Positions 1 to 8,340 of a DNA stretch of 36,308 nucleotides are shown here, in pieces. The position numbers and the translations under genes were made by a program. Source of the stretch: Sideroxydans sp. (GTDB lineage: Bacteria > Pseudomonadota > Gammaproteobacteria > Burkholderiales > Gallionellaceae). The notes beneath the pieces were generated by a model. The model was given only the letters and a program-made list of their open reading frames with translations. It searched no databases and was not told the origin of the DNA. Positions within the stretch are counted from its first letter, which is position 1. Each line of letters starts with the position of its first letter. The stretch spans positions 1 through 36,308 of the forward strand of contig WOZO01000099.1 in NCBI GenBank assembly GCA_011620315.1, read 5' to 3'.

Positions 1-42
1 TTCTATGCGGGTTTCAAGCCTGTGCCGACCCTGTTTGTGTGA
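1..42 (+). CDS. 3' end of an unidentified plus-strand gene (partial)
   Basis: The first 14 codons in frame 1 read through to a TGA at 40-42, giving a 13-residue tail ending KPVPTLFV. It lies in front of, and convergent with, the minus-strand mogA gene. The tail has ordinary coding character, but it is too short to name a family. It could also be a chance open stretch, since the true start is outside the window. Confidence 0.35.
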   Translation, partial: FYAGFKPVPTLFV

Positions 43-84
43 AATATCCGGGCTAACCACCTTCCAGTCCTGCCCCACCGCCAG

Positions 85-630
85 TCATCCCCCGGTTTTC
101 TTGGCGTGCGCGGGACGGAACACCTTGCATTGCGCAGGATCGGCTTCCAGCCAGGCACCTTCAATGAGATCGATGCAATAGGGAATGGCCGGGAACACCG
201 CGTTCAGGCAATCGTCTATCGCGGAGGGTTTTCCCGGCAGATTGATGATCAGGCTCTTGCCGCGTATGCCGGCAGTCTGGCGGGACAAGATCGCAGTCGG
301 GACGAACTTGAGCGACTCGGTACGCATCAGTTCACCGAAGCCCGGCATCATCTTCTCGCACACGGCTTCGGTCGCTTCCGGCGTGACATCGCGCAGCGCG
401 GGGCCGGTGCCGCCGGTGGTGACAATGAGGCTACACCCTTCCTTGTCCGCCAGTTCGATCAGTGTCTGTTCGATCAACGGCTGTTCATCGGCGATGACGC
501 GCGCCACCGCTTCCCATTCATTCGTCAGCACACGCGCGAACCACGCCTGCATCGCGGGGCCGCCCTTGTCTTCGTACTCACCGCGACTGGCGCGATCCGA
601 TACCGTCACAAAACCGATACGTGCTTTCAT
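85..630 (-). CDS. mogA: Molybdopterin adenylyltransferase MogA
   Basis: MogA adenylylates molybdopterin in the cytoplasm so that MoeA can insert molybdate. The 181-residue protein has the MoCF/MogA signature: TTGGTGP at about residues 71-77, DVTPEAT at 81-87 and NLPGKPSA at 130-137. Full family length is slightly under 200 residues, so this is complete. It is the last gene of the left half of the molybdenum-cofactor set (mobB-mobA-moeA-mogA, all minus strand). It is separated from moeA by about 150 bases that hold a palindromic repeat, so tight coupling to moeA is unlikely. The ATG at 628-630 starts the conserved core directly (KARIGFVTVSDR). Confidence 0.93.
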   Translation of the reverse strand: MKARIGFVTVSDRASRGEYEDKGGPAMQAWFARVLTNEWEAVARVIADEQPLIEQTLIELADKEGCSLIVTTGGTGPALRDVTPEATEAVCEKMMPGFGELMRTESLKFVPTAILSRQTAGIRGKSLIINLPGKPSAIDDCLNAVFPAIPYCIDLIEGAWLEADPAQCKVFRPAHAKKTGG

Positions 631-647
631 CTCGAAAACCTCGAATA

Positions 648-761
648 GTCCACGAAAAACACGAAAGACACGAAAATGAAAAATGCCGCTCCCGCCCGCT
701 TACATTTCATGATGGAAAGGTTCATGAGTTTTGTTCGTGATTTTTTATGAATTTCGTGGAC
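648..761. repeat. Palindromic intergenic repeat, GTCCACGAAA family, copy 1
   Basis: The stretch between moeA and mogA begins with GTCCACGAAA (648-657) and ends with its exact complement TTTCGTGGAC (752-761). Inside each arm are further CACGAAA-type units on one side and TTCGTG-type units on the other. The same arms recur at 19626-19689 and 21813-21935, with a reduced form at 33709-33730. It looks like a non-coding mobile or REP-like element. No transposase is present. Confidence 0.8.
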
Positions 762-781
762 AACTGACTTTGCCAAGTTCA

Positions 782-2020
782 TCAACACTCTCCACCTGAT
801 TCATCCTGATAGGCGGTACCGTCCAGCAACTGCACCGTCACCTGCTCACCCGCCGCAAGCCCCCTGCTCTCAGCGGGCACCACCAGCAATCCTTCCCCCA
901 CTGCCATCGACAGCAGGATGCCGCTGCCTTGTGCACCGGTCGAGCTGGCCACGTATTCATTTCCTTCCGCACGCAAAGTAACGCGCACGAACTCGCTGCG
1001 ACCCGCTCGGTGCTTCACGGCATGCGCCAGCCGTGCCGTGACCGTGCGGCGATAGATGCGCGTGTGGCCGGTGATGGTGCGCAATGCGGGCACCACGAAT
1101 TCTTCGAAGCAGACCATGCTGGAGACGGGATTGCCCGGCAGGCCGAACACCCAGGTCAGCGGTGCGACACCAAAAGCCATCGGATTGCCCGGCTTCATCG
1201 ACACGCGCCAGAACTTCATCTGCACACCCAGCGCTTCCAGCGTGGGCCGTACATAGTCGTGCACGCCGACCGAGGTACCGCCGGAGACCAGCAACACATC
1301 GAATTGCAAACCGCGTTGCAGCATCTCTCTCAGATGTTGCGGTTCGTCGCGCGCGATGCCGAGCAGCACGGGCTGGATGCCCAGTGCCTGCACCTGCGCC
1401 ATCAGCGCATAGCTGTTCGCATCCGGGATCTTGTTCGCATCGAAGGGTTCATCCAGCCCTTCCAGTTCGTCACCCGTGGACAGAATCGCCACGCGCGGCA
1501 AACGCCACACTTCGACACAGGCCGCTTTCACCATCGCCAGCAAACCCACTGCCCCCGGCGTAATCTCGGTGCCTGCACTCAGGATCACCGCGCCGTCGCG
1601 CATGCTCTCGCCCTGATCGCGGATGTCGTTGCGTGGCTTCACTGCGACGTTGATGCGCACCTGAGTATCACCCACCGCTTCCGTGTCTTCCACGCGGATC
1701 ACTGCATCCGCCCCTTGCGGCACCGGCGCGCCGGTCATGATGCGCGCGCACTGTCCGGCCTGCACGGTCTTGCTCGGCATATCGCCGGCCTTGATGTCCC
1801 CGATGATCTCCAGCACCGCCGACGCGTACGCCACATCCGCACTGCGCAGGGCGAAACCGTCCATCGCCGACACGTCATACGGCGGCTGGTCGCGATTGGC
1901 GATCACATCCGCTGCCAGCACGCGACCCAGCGCCTGCTGCAAAGGCACGGATTCCGTGCCCAGTTTCTTCATCGCTTCGATGACGCATCGCTGCGCCGCT
2001 GCTACGCTCAGATCACTCAC
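782..2020 (-). CDS. moeA: Molybdopterin molybdenumtransferase MoeA
   Basis: MoeA inserts molybdate into adenylylated molybdopterin, releasing AMP, to form the active cofactor. The 412-residue protein has YDVSAMDGFA near residues 48-57, STGDE at 181-185, SGGTSVG at 246-252 and GLPGNPVS at 293-300, which are the signatures of MoeA domains I and III. Length is normal. The start is GTG at 2018-2020, overlapping the mobA stop (GTGA), so the two are probably translationally coupled. It belongs to the mobB-mobA-moeA operon. mogA follows after a repeat-filled gap. Confidence 0.95.
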   Translation of the reverse strand: MSDLSVAAAQRCVIEAMKKLGTESVPLQQALGRVLAADVIANRDQPPYDVSAMDGFALRSADVAYASAVLEIIGDIKAGDMPSKTVQAGQCARIMTGAPVPQGADAVIRVEDTEAVGDTQVRINVAVKPRNDIRDQGESMRDGAVILSAGTEITPGAVGLLAMVKAACVEVWRLPRVAILSTGDELEGLDEPFDANKIPDANSYALMAQVQALGIQPVLLGIARDEPQHLREMLQRGLQFDVLLVSGGTSVGVHDYVRPTLEALGVQMKFWRVSMKPGNPMAFGVAPLTWVFGLPGNPVSSMVCFEEFVVPALRTITGHTRIYRRTVTARLAHAVKHRAGRSEFVRVTLRAEGNEYVASSTGAQGSGILLSMAVGEGLLVVPAESRGLAAGEQVTVQLLDGTAYQDESGGEC

Positions 2021-2598
2021 TTCAACTCCTGTGCCGCTTGATGATCCTGCGGCGTATCCAGATCGACAAAACTGCGGAACTGCGTATCGTAATCACGCAA
2101 CTCCGCCTCCTCCACATAACGCACATCCAGTTGCTGCAACACGGCACGCACACGCTTCTCCCCCGCAGCCTGCATCTCGCGCATGGTGGCCAGCGCAGTC
2201 TGCGCATAGAACGCGAACAAGGGTTGCGGATGGCCGCCTATCAGCGGCACCACGGCCTGATAGTCGCCGCGCAACTCGGCCATGCGTTCGATGACGGCAG
2301 ACTGGATGAACGGCATGTCGCACGCGACGGCGAACATCCACGGTGTATCAACCTGCTCCAACCCCGCCACCAGCCCGGCCATCGGCCCGCCGTCTGCCTG
2401 TGCATCGCACACCTGCGGCAACACCACCTCGGCGCGAGGTTGCCGCACGCTGACAATGACCTGCAAGAAGGATCGTTGCATGGTGGCCGTCGCACGCTGC
2501 AGCAAGGACACGCCATCCAGCAGCAAGCCAGCCTTGTCCTGTCCCATGCGACTGGAATCGCCACCGGCGAGGATGAGCGCGGTGCAGTCTTCGATCAT
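2017..2598 (-). CDS. mobA: Molybdenum cofactor guanylyltransferase MobA
   Basis: MobA transfers GMP to molybdenum cofactor to make the guanine-dinucleotide form used by DMSO-reductase-family enzymes. I place the start at the ATG 2596-2598, which overlaps the mobB stop as ATGA. The reading frame is open further upstream, but that extension lies inside mobB and is low-complexity. From this start the protein is 193 residues and opens with the nucleotidyltransferase signature LILAGGDSSRMGQDKAGL (residues 8-25). A VACDMPF metal-binding motif follows. Length matches MobA. The GTG of moeA overlaps its stop. Confidence 0.94.
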   Translation of the reverse strand: MIEDCTALILAGGDSSRMGQDKAGLLLDGVSLLQRATATMQRSFLQVIVSVRQPRAEVVLPQVCDAQADGGPMAGLVAGLEQVDTPWMFAVACDMPFIQSAVIERMAELRGDYQAVVPLIGGHPQPLFAFYAQTALATMREMQAAGEKRVRAVLQQLDVRYVEEAELRDYDTQFRSFVDLDTPQDHQAAQELK

Positions 2599-3086
2599 TT
2601 CCCCGCCTGTTGCAGGATGAACGCGATGATGCCGTCCACATCGTCCAGCGCGAAATGCGGCAACTGTGGATGCGCTTCCTCCACATCCGTCACCAGCGCG
2701 ACCACGCCCTCGTCCGGCGTGCAACGCGGCTGCGACGAACACGCACGACGCAACACCTCGATCTTCGCTCCCGGTGCATGCGAGAAACCTTCCGCCAGCA
2801 CCAGATCGGCCTTACCCAGGAAGCGCTCGGCCAGTTGCTGCGGCTCGCGTTGCTCGGCCTGCGTATCGACCAACTGCACGCCGCCCTGCGTCACCAGCAG
2901 GCTCATCGCCGCGCCTGCCTGCGTGTAGCGCCAACTATCCTTGCCCGGCGTATCCAGCTCCACCTTGTGATGCGCATGCTTAATGGTCGCTACGCGCAAA
3001 CCGCGCTGCGTCAGTTCGCGCACCAGCTTTTCGATCAGAGTGGTCTTGCCGGAACCGGAGTGGCCGACGATGGAGATGAGGTTCAT
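2595..3086 (-). CDS. mobB: Molybdopterin-guanine dinucleotide biosynthesis adaptor MobB
   Basis: MobB is a small GTP-binding protein that assists MobA. The 163-residue protein carries a P-loop GHSGSGKTT at residues 8-16, followed by the family pattern ATIKHAHHKVELDTPGKDS, in which the lysine and the histidine pair are conserved. It ends with ATGA overlapping mobA. Its start ATG (3084-3086) overlaps the stop of the upstream acetyltransferase gene in the same way. The overlaps suggest one co-translated unit. Confidence 0.93.
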   Translation of the reverse strand: MNLISIVGHSGSGKTTLIEKLVRELTQRGLRVATIKHAHHKVELDTPGKDSWRYTQAGAAMSLLVTQGGVQLVDTQAEQREPQQLAERFLGKADLVLAEGFSHAPGAKIEVLRRACSSQPRCTPDEGVVALVTDVEEAHPQLPHFALDDVDGIIAFILQQAGK

Positions 3087-3553
3087 GGTTTATTCAATGA
3101 CTGTTGCTGTTTTTCCATACGGACGTGCGGTATCCCGACTTCAACGAATGGCGCTCCCAAGCGTACGTAGCCAAGCTTCTCATAAAAACCGGCAGCACTG
3201 ATGCGGGCATGCAATGAAAGTTGCGTGACACCGCGTGCGGCCAATAGCGCTTCAAGGGTAAGCAGTAACCTGCGCCCGACACCCTGCCCTTCATAGCCCG
3301 CCTTGACTGCCATCTGGCGAAGTTTGGCCTTACCTGGTTTCTGGAGCACTGCGATGACACAAGCGATCAGTTCAGCATCGTGATCGAATAGCCCGAAGTG
3401 CAATTGCTCTTTTTCCTGCTGCAGATCTTCGCTATACAGGCTCAGACCCAGCGGCAGGCGCAAGACTTCGTTGCGCAACTCGCAGGTCTGCTTGTATTCA
3501 TCCGAGCCGAATGTGATCTCACGGAAATCCAGCGCTTCAGCCCGCCAACTCAT
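3083..3553 (-). CDS. GNAT-family N-acetyltransferase
   Basis: This is a cytoplasmic acetyl-CoA-dependent acyltransferase whose substrate cannot be read from the sequence. The protein shows a GNAT core: a beta-strand pair (GLFDHDAELIACVIAVL), the acetyl-CoA loop YEGQGVGRRLL, and a C-terminal GFYEKLGYVRLG segment. I choose the ATG at 3551-3553 (156 residues) because GGAG lies about 10 bases upstream. A TTG two codons earlier sits too close to that site. The gene overlaps the 3' end of hsdR by 17 bases and the start of mobB by ATGA. It therefore bridges the defence island and the molybdenum-cofactor genes and may belong to either. Confidence 0.82.
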   Translation of the reverse strand: MSWRAEALDFREITFGSDEYKQTCELRNEVLRLPLGLSLYSEDLQQEKEQLHFGLFDHDAELIACVIAVLQKPGKAKLRQMAVKAGYEGQGVGRRLLLTLEALLAARGVTQLSLHARISAAGFYEKLGYVRLGAPFVEVGIPHVRMEKQQQSLNKP

Positions 3554-6500
3554 CTGCAATCATCTCCGCCTGCCTCAACACCGTCTCCGTCGCCAGCAAC
3601 TGCATGTCCGGCGGATAGCCGAATTGGCGCAACGTGCGCTTCACGATCACTTTCAGTTTCGCCTTCACGCTTTCTTTAATCGTCCAGTCTATGGAAGCGT
3701 TCTCGCGCACCCGTTGCGTCAACACCACGGCCAGCTCGCGCAGCTTGTCTTGCTGCATCAACTCTTTTGCGCTGTCGTTGTTCGCCACTGCCGTATAGAA
3801 CGCATATTCGAATTCGCTCAAACCCAAATGCGTAGCTTCGGCATCGGAGGCGACTATCTCCTTGCTGATCTTGATCAGCTCTTCCATCACCTCGGCGGCG
3901 GTCAGCACCTTGTTGTGATATTTCTTGATGGAAGCCTCCAGCATTTCCATCAGGCTCTTGCTCTGCACCAGGTTCTTCCTGGCGCGCGCCTTCAGCTCGT
4001 CGCTGAGCAGCTTCTTCAATACCTCCAGCGCAATATTCTTATGCTTGAAGCCCTTCAGTTCCGCCAGGAATTCTTCGGACAGCACCGAAATATCAGGCTT
4101 CTTGATGCCCGCCGCATCGAATACGTCGATCACCTTTTCCGACACCAGCGCCTGATCGATCACCTGCCGGATGGTGGTTTCGATCTCTTCGTTACTACGC
4201 CCTTCGCCCGTGCCGTCGAACTTCGCCAACCGTGCCTTCACCGCCTGAAAGAAGCCGACCTCGTCCTTGGCGTCCATCGCCTGCTCGTGCGGAATGGCGA
4301 TGGCGAATGCCTGCGATAGCGCCGTCACCTCGTTGATGTAACGCTTGCGCCCATCTTCCAGCCCAAGGATGTGTTCTTCCGCCGCCAGAATCAGTGAGAG
4401 CTTCTTCGAAGTTTCCGCCGCGAAATACTCCTCGTAGGCAAAGCCGCTATACATCGCCGAAACCACCTCCAGCTTTTCCAGCATCAGGCTCACCGCCTGC
4501 TCCTGCGCCAGCGTCGGGTCGCCCTTGCCGCCCGCGTCGGAATAGAACGACAACGCTTCCTTCAAATCGGCGGCAATGCCCAGATAGTCCACCACCAGGC
4601 CGCCGGGCTTGTCCTTGTAAACACGGTTCACCCGCGCAATCGCCTGCATCAAATTGTGGCCCTTCATCGGCTTGTCGATGTAGAGCGTGTGCATGCTGGG
4701 CGCATCAAATCCGGTCAGCCACATATCGCGCACGATCACCAGCTTGAGCGGGTCGTCGTCGTTCTTCATGCGCTCGGCCAGCGCGCGGCGTTGCTCCTTA
4801 CTGGTGTGGTGCATCGCCATTTTCGGGCCATCACTGCTGGCCGCCGTCATCACCACCTTGATTGCGCCTTTTGTCAGATCGTCATCGTGCCATTCCGGCT
4901 TGAGTACTTTGATCTCGGCATACAGCTCGGCGGCAATGCGCCGCGACATGCATACGATCATGCCCTTGCCCGCAAACACCTGCTGCCGCGCTTCAAAGTG
5001 CGTCACGATGTCTTTGGCGATGTTTTTAATGCGCTGCTCACTGCCGATCAGCGCTTCCATCTTGGTCCACTTGGCCTTGGCTTTCTGCGTCTCGGTCAGC
5101 TCGTCCTGATCCAGCTCTTCGTCCAGCTCGGCGATCAGCTTCTTGCCCTCGTCGGAAAGGCCCACTTTCGCCAAACGGCTCTCGTAATAGATACGCACCG
5201 TCGCGCCATCTTCCACCGCCTGCGCGATGTCGTAGATGTCCACGTAGTTGCCAAACACCGCCGGGGTGTTCACATCGGTCTTTTCAATCGGCGTGCCGGT
5301 AAAGCCCAGATAGGTCGCATTCGGCAGCGCATCGCGCAGGTATTTGGCAAAGCCGTACACTACCTTCTTGCCGATCACCTCGCCGCTGGCATCCTTGTCG
5401 TCAACCGTCTTGGCGCTGAAGCCGTATTGCGTGCGGTGCGCTTCGTCGGCGATCACCACAATGTTTTTGCGGTCGGACAACTGCTCGTACACATTGCCTT
5501 CTTCCGGCTGGAATTTCTGGATGGTGGAAAAGATCACCCCGCCCGAAGCCACCTTGAGCAAGTCTTTCAACTGCTCGCGGTTCTCGGCCTGCACCGGCTC
5601 CTGCCGCAGCAACTGCTTGGAGGCGGCGAAGGTATCGAACAACTGATCGTCCAGATCGTTGCGGTCGGTGATCACCAGTATCGTCGGGTTATCCAGCGCC
5701 AGCACGATCTTGCCGGTGTAGAACACCATCGACAGCGACTTGCCCGAACCCTGCGTATGCCACACCACCCCGGCCTTCTTGTCGCCCTTGGGCTGTTGCG
5801 CCACACCGGGCAAACCGTAACTGGCCGGGGTCTGTGCCACCTTCTGCTCCACCATGTCCGCCGCACGCAAGGTGGAAGCCACCGCCGCATTCACCGCGTA
5901 ATACTGGTGATACGCCGCCAGCTTCTTCACCGTACTGATCGTGATCACACCGGTCTTGGGGTCTTCCTTCTTCGATTTTTCAAAGACGATGAAATGGCGC
6001 ACCAAATCCAGCAGCGTCGCCTTGTTCAGCATGCCGTTGATCAACACCTCCAACTGGCTCACCAGATGCGAAGCCTCCGCCTTGCCGTCCGCGCTCTTCC
6101 AGCTCATGAAGCGCGAATAGCCCGCCGAGAGCGAACCCGCCTTGGCCTCCAGCCCGTCGGAGATCACCACAAATGCGTTGGCAGTAAACAGGCTGGGGAT
6201 GGCCTGCTTGTAAGTTTCCAGTTGCTGATAGGCCGCTTTGATGGTGGCGTTTTCATCAACGGCGTTTTTCAGCTCGATCACCACCAGCGGCATGCCGTTC
6301 ACAAACAGCACCAGGTCTGGGCGCTTGTTCTGGTGATTCTCGATCACCGTGAACTGGCTGGCGACGACGAACTCGTTGTTCTCGGGCTTGGCAAAGTCAA
6401 TCAACCACACCCGCTCGCCGCGCTCGTCGCCATCCTTGTGGGCGGATACCGGCACCCCCTCCGTCAGCAAACGGTGGAACGCCTCATTGTTCGCCAGCAA

Positions 6501-6743
6501 CTCGGGCGAATGAATGCGCTGTACTTCTTTCAAACCAGCTTGCAGCAATGCGGGTGACAGCTTGGGGTTGATGCGCTTCAGCGCCGCCTCCAGCCGCCCG
6601 GTCAGCAACACCTCATCGTAGCGACTACGTTCCGGCCTATCGCCATCCGGCGCAATATCTGGCGCATGGATATAGTCGTAGCCCAAGCGCTCGAATAGCT
6701 TGATAGCGAAATCTTCGATGGCGGATTCAGTGAGCCTGGTCAT
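3537..6743 (-). CDS. hsdR: Type I restriction endonuclease subunit HsdR
   Basis: HsdR is the DNA translocase and nuclease of a type I restriction-modification complex. From the ATG at 6741-6743 it has 1,068 residues, a full-length subunit. An N-terminal PD-ExK nuclease is seen (RPDLVLF ... VVIELK, about residues 141-159). The SF2 helicase motor has GSGKS at 332-336, DEAH at 433-436, then GFTGTP and a motif VI region QAIARVNRVYKDK. I prefer this ATG over an open extension 11 codons upstream because two degenerate copies of this same start elsewhere in the island also begin at the equivalent MTK residue. The start overlaps the hepT 3' end by 17 bases. Its partners hsdS and hsdM are about 4 kb upstream, separated by inserted cargo. 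Confidence 0.95.
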   Translation of the reverse strand: MTRLTESAIEDFAIKLFERLGYDYIHAPDIAPDGDRPERSRYDEVLLTGRLEAALKRINPKLSPALLQAGLKEVQRIHSPELLANNEAFHRLLTEGVPVSAHKDGDERGERVWLIDFAKPENNEFVVASQFTVIENHQNKRPDLVLFVNGMPLVVIELKNAVDENATIKAAYQQLETYKQAIPSLFTANAFVVISDGLEAKAGSLSAGYSRFMSWKSADGKAEASHLVSQLEVLINGMLNKATLLDLVRHFIVFEKSKKEDPKTGVITISTVKKLAAYHQYYAVNAAVASTLRAADMVEQKVAQTPASYGLPGVAQQPKGDKKAGVVWHTQGSGKSLSMVFYTGKIVLALDNPTILVITDRNDLDDQLFDTFAASKQLLRQEPVQAENREQLKDLLKVASGGVIFSTIQKFQPEEGNVYEQLSDRKNIVVIADEAHRTQYGFSAKTVDDKDASGEVIGKKVVYGFAKYLRDALPNATYLGFTGTPIEKTDVNTPAVFGNYVDIYDIAQAVEDGATVRIYYESRLAKVGLSDEGKKLIAELDEELDQDELTETQKAKAKWTKMEALIGSEQRIKNIAKDIVTHFEARQQVFAGKGMIVCMSRRIAAELYAEIKVLKPEWHDDDLTKGAIKVVMTAASSDGPKMAMHHTSKEQRRALAERMKNDDDPLKLVIVRDMWLTGFDAPSMHTLYIDKPMKGHNLMQAIARVNRVYKDKPGGLVVDYLGIAADLKEALSFYSDAGGKGDPTLAQEQAVSLMLEKLEVVSAMYSGFAYEEYFAAETSKKLSLILAAEEHILGLEDGRKRYINEVTALSQAFAIAIPHEQAMDAKDEVGFFQAVKARLAKFDGTGEGRSNEEIETTIRQVIDQALVSEKVIDVFDAAGIKKPDISVLSEEFLAELKGFKHKNIALEVLKKLLSDELKARARKNLVQSKSLMEMLEASIKKYHNKVLTAAEVMEELIKISKEIVASDAEATHLGLSEFEYAFYTAVANNDSAKELMQQDKLRELAVVLTQRVRENASIDWTIKESVKAKLKVIVKRTLRQFGYPPDMQLLATETVLRQAEMIADELAG

Positions 6744-7086
6744 TCCCGTTGCCATGGTCCTGCGCCAGCATGGCACGGATACTCTCTTCGAGCGCGGGCA
6801 GGTTCTTATCGATCACGGCTGCAACTGTCAGCGGATCGATGTCCCCCAGATAGTTATGCACGAGAATATTGCGGAAGCCGCTGATTTCCCGCCATGGGAT
6901 ATTGGGGTATGCCGCTTTCTTGTCGTCCGGCAACAATTGCGTGGCTTCGGAAAGCGTCTGCAAATTGCGTAGCGCGGCATCGTAAAGCACCTCATCGGCG
7001 ACGATGTCACCACGCATCCGTATGCGTTGGATTTTTGCAATAGCGTCCAGGATATGCAGCGCGTAGGGCTGCCACGGCTTGCTCAT
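6727..7086 (-). CDS. hepT: HepT-like HEPN ribonuclease toxin
   Basis: HepT is the toxin of MntA-HepT pairs, a HEPN-fold RNase neutralised by AMPylation near its active site by MntA. The 119-residue helical protein contains the family motif RX4HXY exactly, as RNILVHNY (R72, H77, Y79). The ATG (7084-7086) overlaps the mntA stop as ATGA, the usual coupled arrangement. Its 3' end overlaps hsdR by 17 bases. The pair sits inside the hsd operon as one of three cargoes in the hsdS-hsdR gap. Active-site residues are intact, so it should be functional. Confidence 0.9.
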   Translation of the reverse strand: MSKPWQPYALHILDAIAKIQRIRMRGDIVADEVLYDAALRNLQTLSEATQLLPDDKKAAYPNIPWREISGFRNILVHNYLGDIDPLTVAAVIDKNLPALEESIRAMLAQDHGNGNDQAH

Positions 7087-7373
7087 AACTCTACCGCCTC
7101 ACCCGTCACCCGTTCACGGATGTGGCGATTGAGTTCATGCTCCGGCACCAACTCCACCTTTCGGTGCAGCAGATTCTCCAGCCCCAGGGCAAGCGGCATG
7201 CGCTGGGTGAGCAGATCATAACCGCGCGGAAAATCCACCAGAAAATCCACGTCGCTATCGGGCCGCTCCTCGCGCCGGGCAACCGAACCAAACACCCGGA
7301 TATGCAGCGCGCCATATTGCCGCGCCAAAGCCTCAATCCGGTTTTTATTCAGCCGCAATTCGTCCAGCAACAT
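7083..7373 (-). CDS. mntA: MntA-like nucleotidyltransferase antitoxin
   Basis: MntA is a minimal nucleotidyltransferase that modifies and silences its HepT partner. The 96-residue protein has the GSX10DXD signature (G29-S30, then D41 and D43). A third acidic position lies further on (KVELVPE). I choose the ATG at 7371-7373 because AAGGAG lies five bases upstream. An in-frame ATG six codons earlier (7389-7391) overlaps the stop of an hsdS-like fragment as ATGA and is a possible alternative start. This overlap suggests the pair was imported together with the hsdS tail in front of it. Confidence 0.9.
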   Translation of the reverse strand: MLLDELRLNKNRIEALARQYGALHIRVFGSVARREERPDSDVDFLVDFPRGYDLLTQRMPLALGLENLLHRKVELVPEHELNRHIRERVTGEAVEL

Positions 7374-7387
7374 GGGTTCTCCTTTTC

Positions 7388-7577
7388 TCATTCAGCAACA
7401 TTGGCGCGATTATACGTCCAGCCCTGCGTATCCTGCTCCAGCGCCACGCACACCTCGCCGCTCATCAGCTTGGACAGGAAGGGGATCGCCACCCGGTGCG
7501 TGGATGTAGTCGTAGCCCAGGCGCACGAACAGCTTGATGGCGAAGTCTTCGATGGCGGATTCAGTGAGCTTGGTCAT
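7388..7577 (-). pseudogene. Fused remnants: hsdR 5' end joined to hsdS 3' end
   Basis: Read on the minus strand, the ATG at 7575-7577 opens a copy of the first ~28 HsdR codons (MTKLTESAIEDFAIKLF ...). It matches the intact HsdR start at 26 of 28 residues and ends just after the IHAP motif. Around 7485 the homology switches to the end of an hsdS gene in another frame (LSKLMSGEVCV, 7388-7486), whose stop overlaps an ATG of mntA as ATGA. Reading straight through from the ATG gives only a 55-codon frame ending at 7410. Neither piece can encode a working subunit. It marks a recombination boundary between two cargoes. A related fusion lies at 9047-9202. Confidence 0.85.
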
Positions 7578-7872
7578 GTTGTTGTCCTGACCTAAAGATA
7601 GCGTTTTTTCTTTTAAATATCATTTTTAAATAATCAAAACAATGGCGATAGGTAATTGAATGTTATTGACATAATTTCAGCCCTTCTTTCAGTGCTCTTT
7701 TAAATCGCGCTTTATATCTCATTTAAAAGAAGCCATTCTGACTCTTTAAAAGCTCCCCGTTTATGCACAAAGATATTGCACTTTAGCTGGCTATCCCTTA
7801 AAGTTCGCCCCGTCTCATCCACCATGTGTGGAAAGAGCATTCGAAGCCGCGTCAGAGCGATCTGGGGCGGCT
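7578..7872. other. AT-rich gap with an inverted repeat; no convincing gene
   Basis: This stretch between the 155-residue cargo gene and the hsdR/hsdS remnant is clearly richer in A and T than its neighbours. It contains an imperfect hairpin at 7694-7733, with arms GCT-CTTTTAAAT and its complement carrying one bulge and a 15-base loop. Several further TTTAAA-type words occur. A 37-codon minus-strand frame (7712-7825) is open, but I recognise nothing in it. It could hold a promoter for mntA-hepT-hsdR or be the scar of a lost gene. Confidence 0.5.
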
Positions 7873-8340
7873 TCAGCCATTCTGGTTCCTGAATTGTTCT
7901 CTTTCCCGAATAAACGTCGCCCTACGGTGGCTCTCCGCACAGTACGCGGATTTCAAAAGATAGTAGCCGCTTCGCTCAGCCAGGATCACCACAAAATTCT
8001 CCGCTTCATGCCAGATCACCACATGCGTATTGCCCTTGCGCTTATTTTTCCACCAGCTTATTTCCGTATCTGTTTCGGCATTGGCAATCAGATAGGCAAT
8101 CCAGCCCATCCGCTCGCAACGCCTGAAATCCGGCAGGCGATCATCTTCAACATTGCCTTCTGAAATCACATGCCAGAAGCCGAAGTGCTTGCCCTGCGAT
8201 TCAGGCCGGTACTGGCAACTTATCTTCAATCCCCCGAATCTCAGATTTCCATTGACGACCGTATCGAGATAAACCGAATACAGCCGCTCGACATACGCCG
8301 GCCAGTTACCGTCAAAAAGAATCAACTCGGGCAGTGCCAT
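7873..8340 (-). CDS. Unrecognised 155-residue protein, possible BECR-fold nuclease partner of the DUF3800 gene
   Basis: I do not recognise this protein with certainty. It is soluble, has no signal peptide, and contains FWHVIS (55-60), ISWWKNKR (94-101) and a C-terminal segment ILAERSGYYLLKSAY (119-133) followed by HRR (138-140) and an E/R-rich helix. A strand with the shape Y-L-L-K-(T/S)-A-Y followed by H-R-R recalls small phage-associated RNases of the Barnase/EndoU/colicin (BECR) superfamily. That is memory-based inference, not proof. The start ATG shares one base with the DUF3800 stop (TGATG), so the two are probably co-translated. Placement among known anti-phage modules suggests a defence or toxin role. 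Confidence 0.6.
   Translation of the reverse strand: MALPELILFDGNWPAYVERLYSVYLDTVVNGNLRFGGLKISCQYRPESQGKHFGFWHVISEGNVEDDRLPDFRRCERMGWIAYLIANAETDTEISWWKNKRKGNTHVVIWHEAENFVVILAERSGYYLLKSAYCAESHRRATFIREREQFRNQNG

Noticed and set aside
2599-2742. N-terminal extension of MobA
   Set aside because: It lies wholly within mobB, is low-complexity, and the ATGA overlap at 2595-2598 gives the expected family start.
4656-6557. Long plus-strand open frame of 633 codons
   Set aside because: It lies antisense to hsdR, is histidine/leucine/arginine-rich in the way of a shadow frame, and matches no family, whereas hsdR has all expected motifs.
7664-7695. TTGACA word as a plus-strand promoter
   Set aside because: No -10 box at proper spacing and no plus-strand gene downstream in the island.
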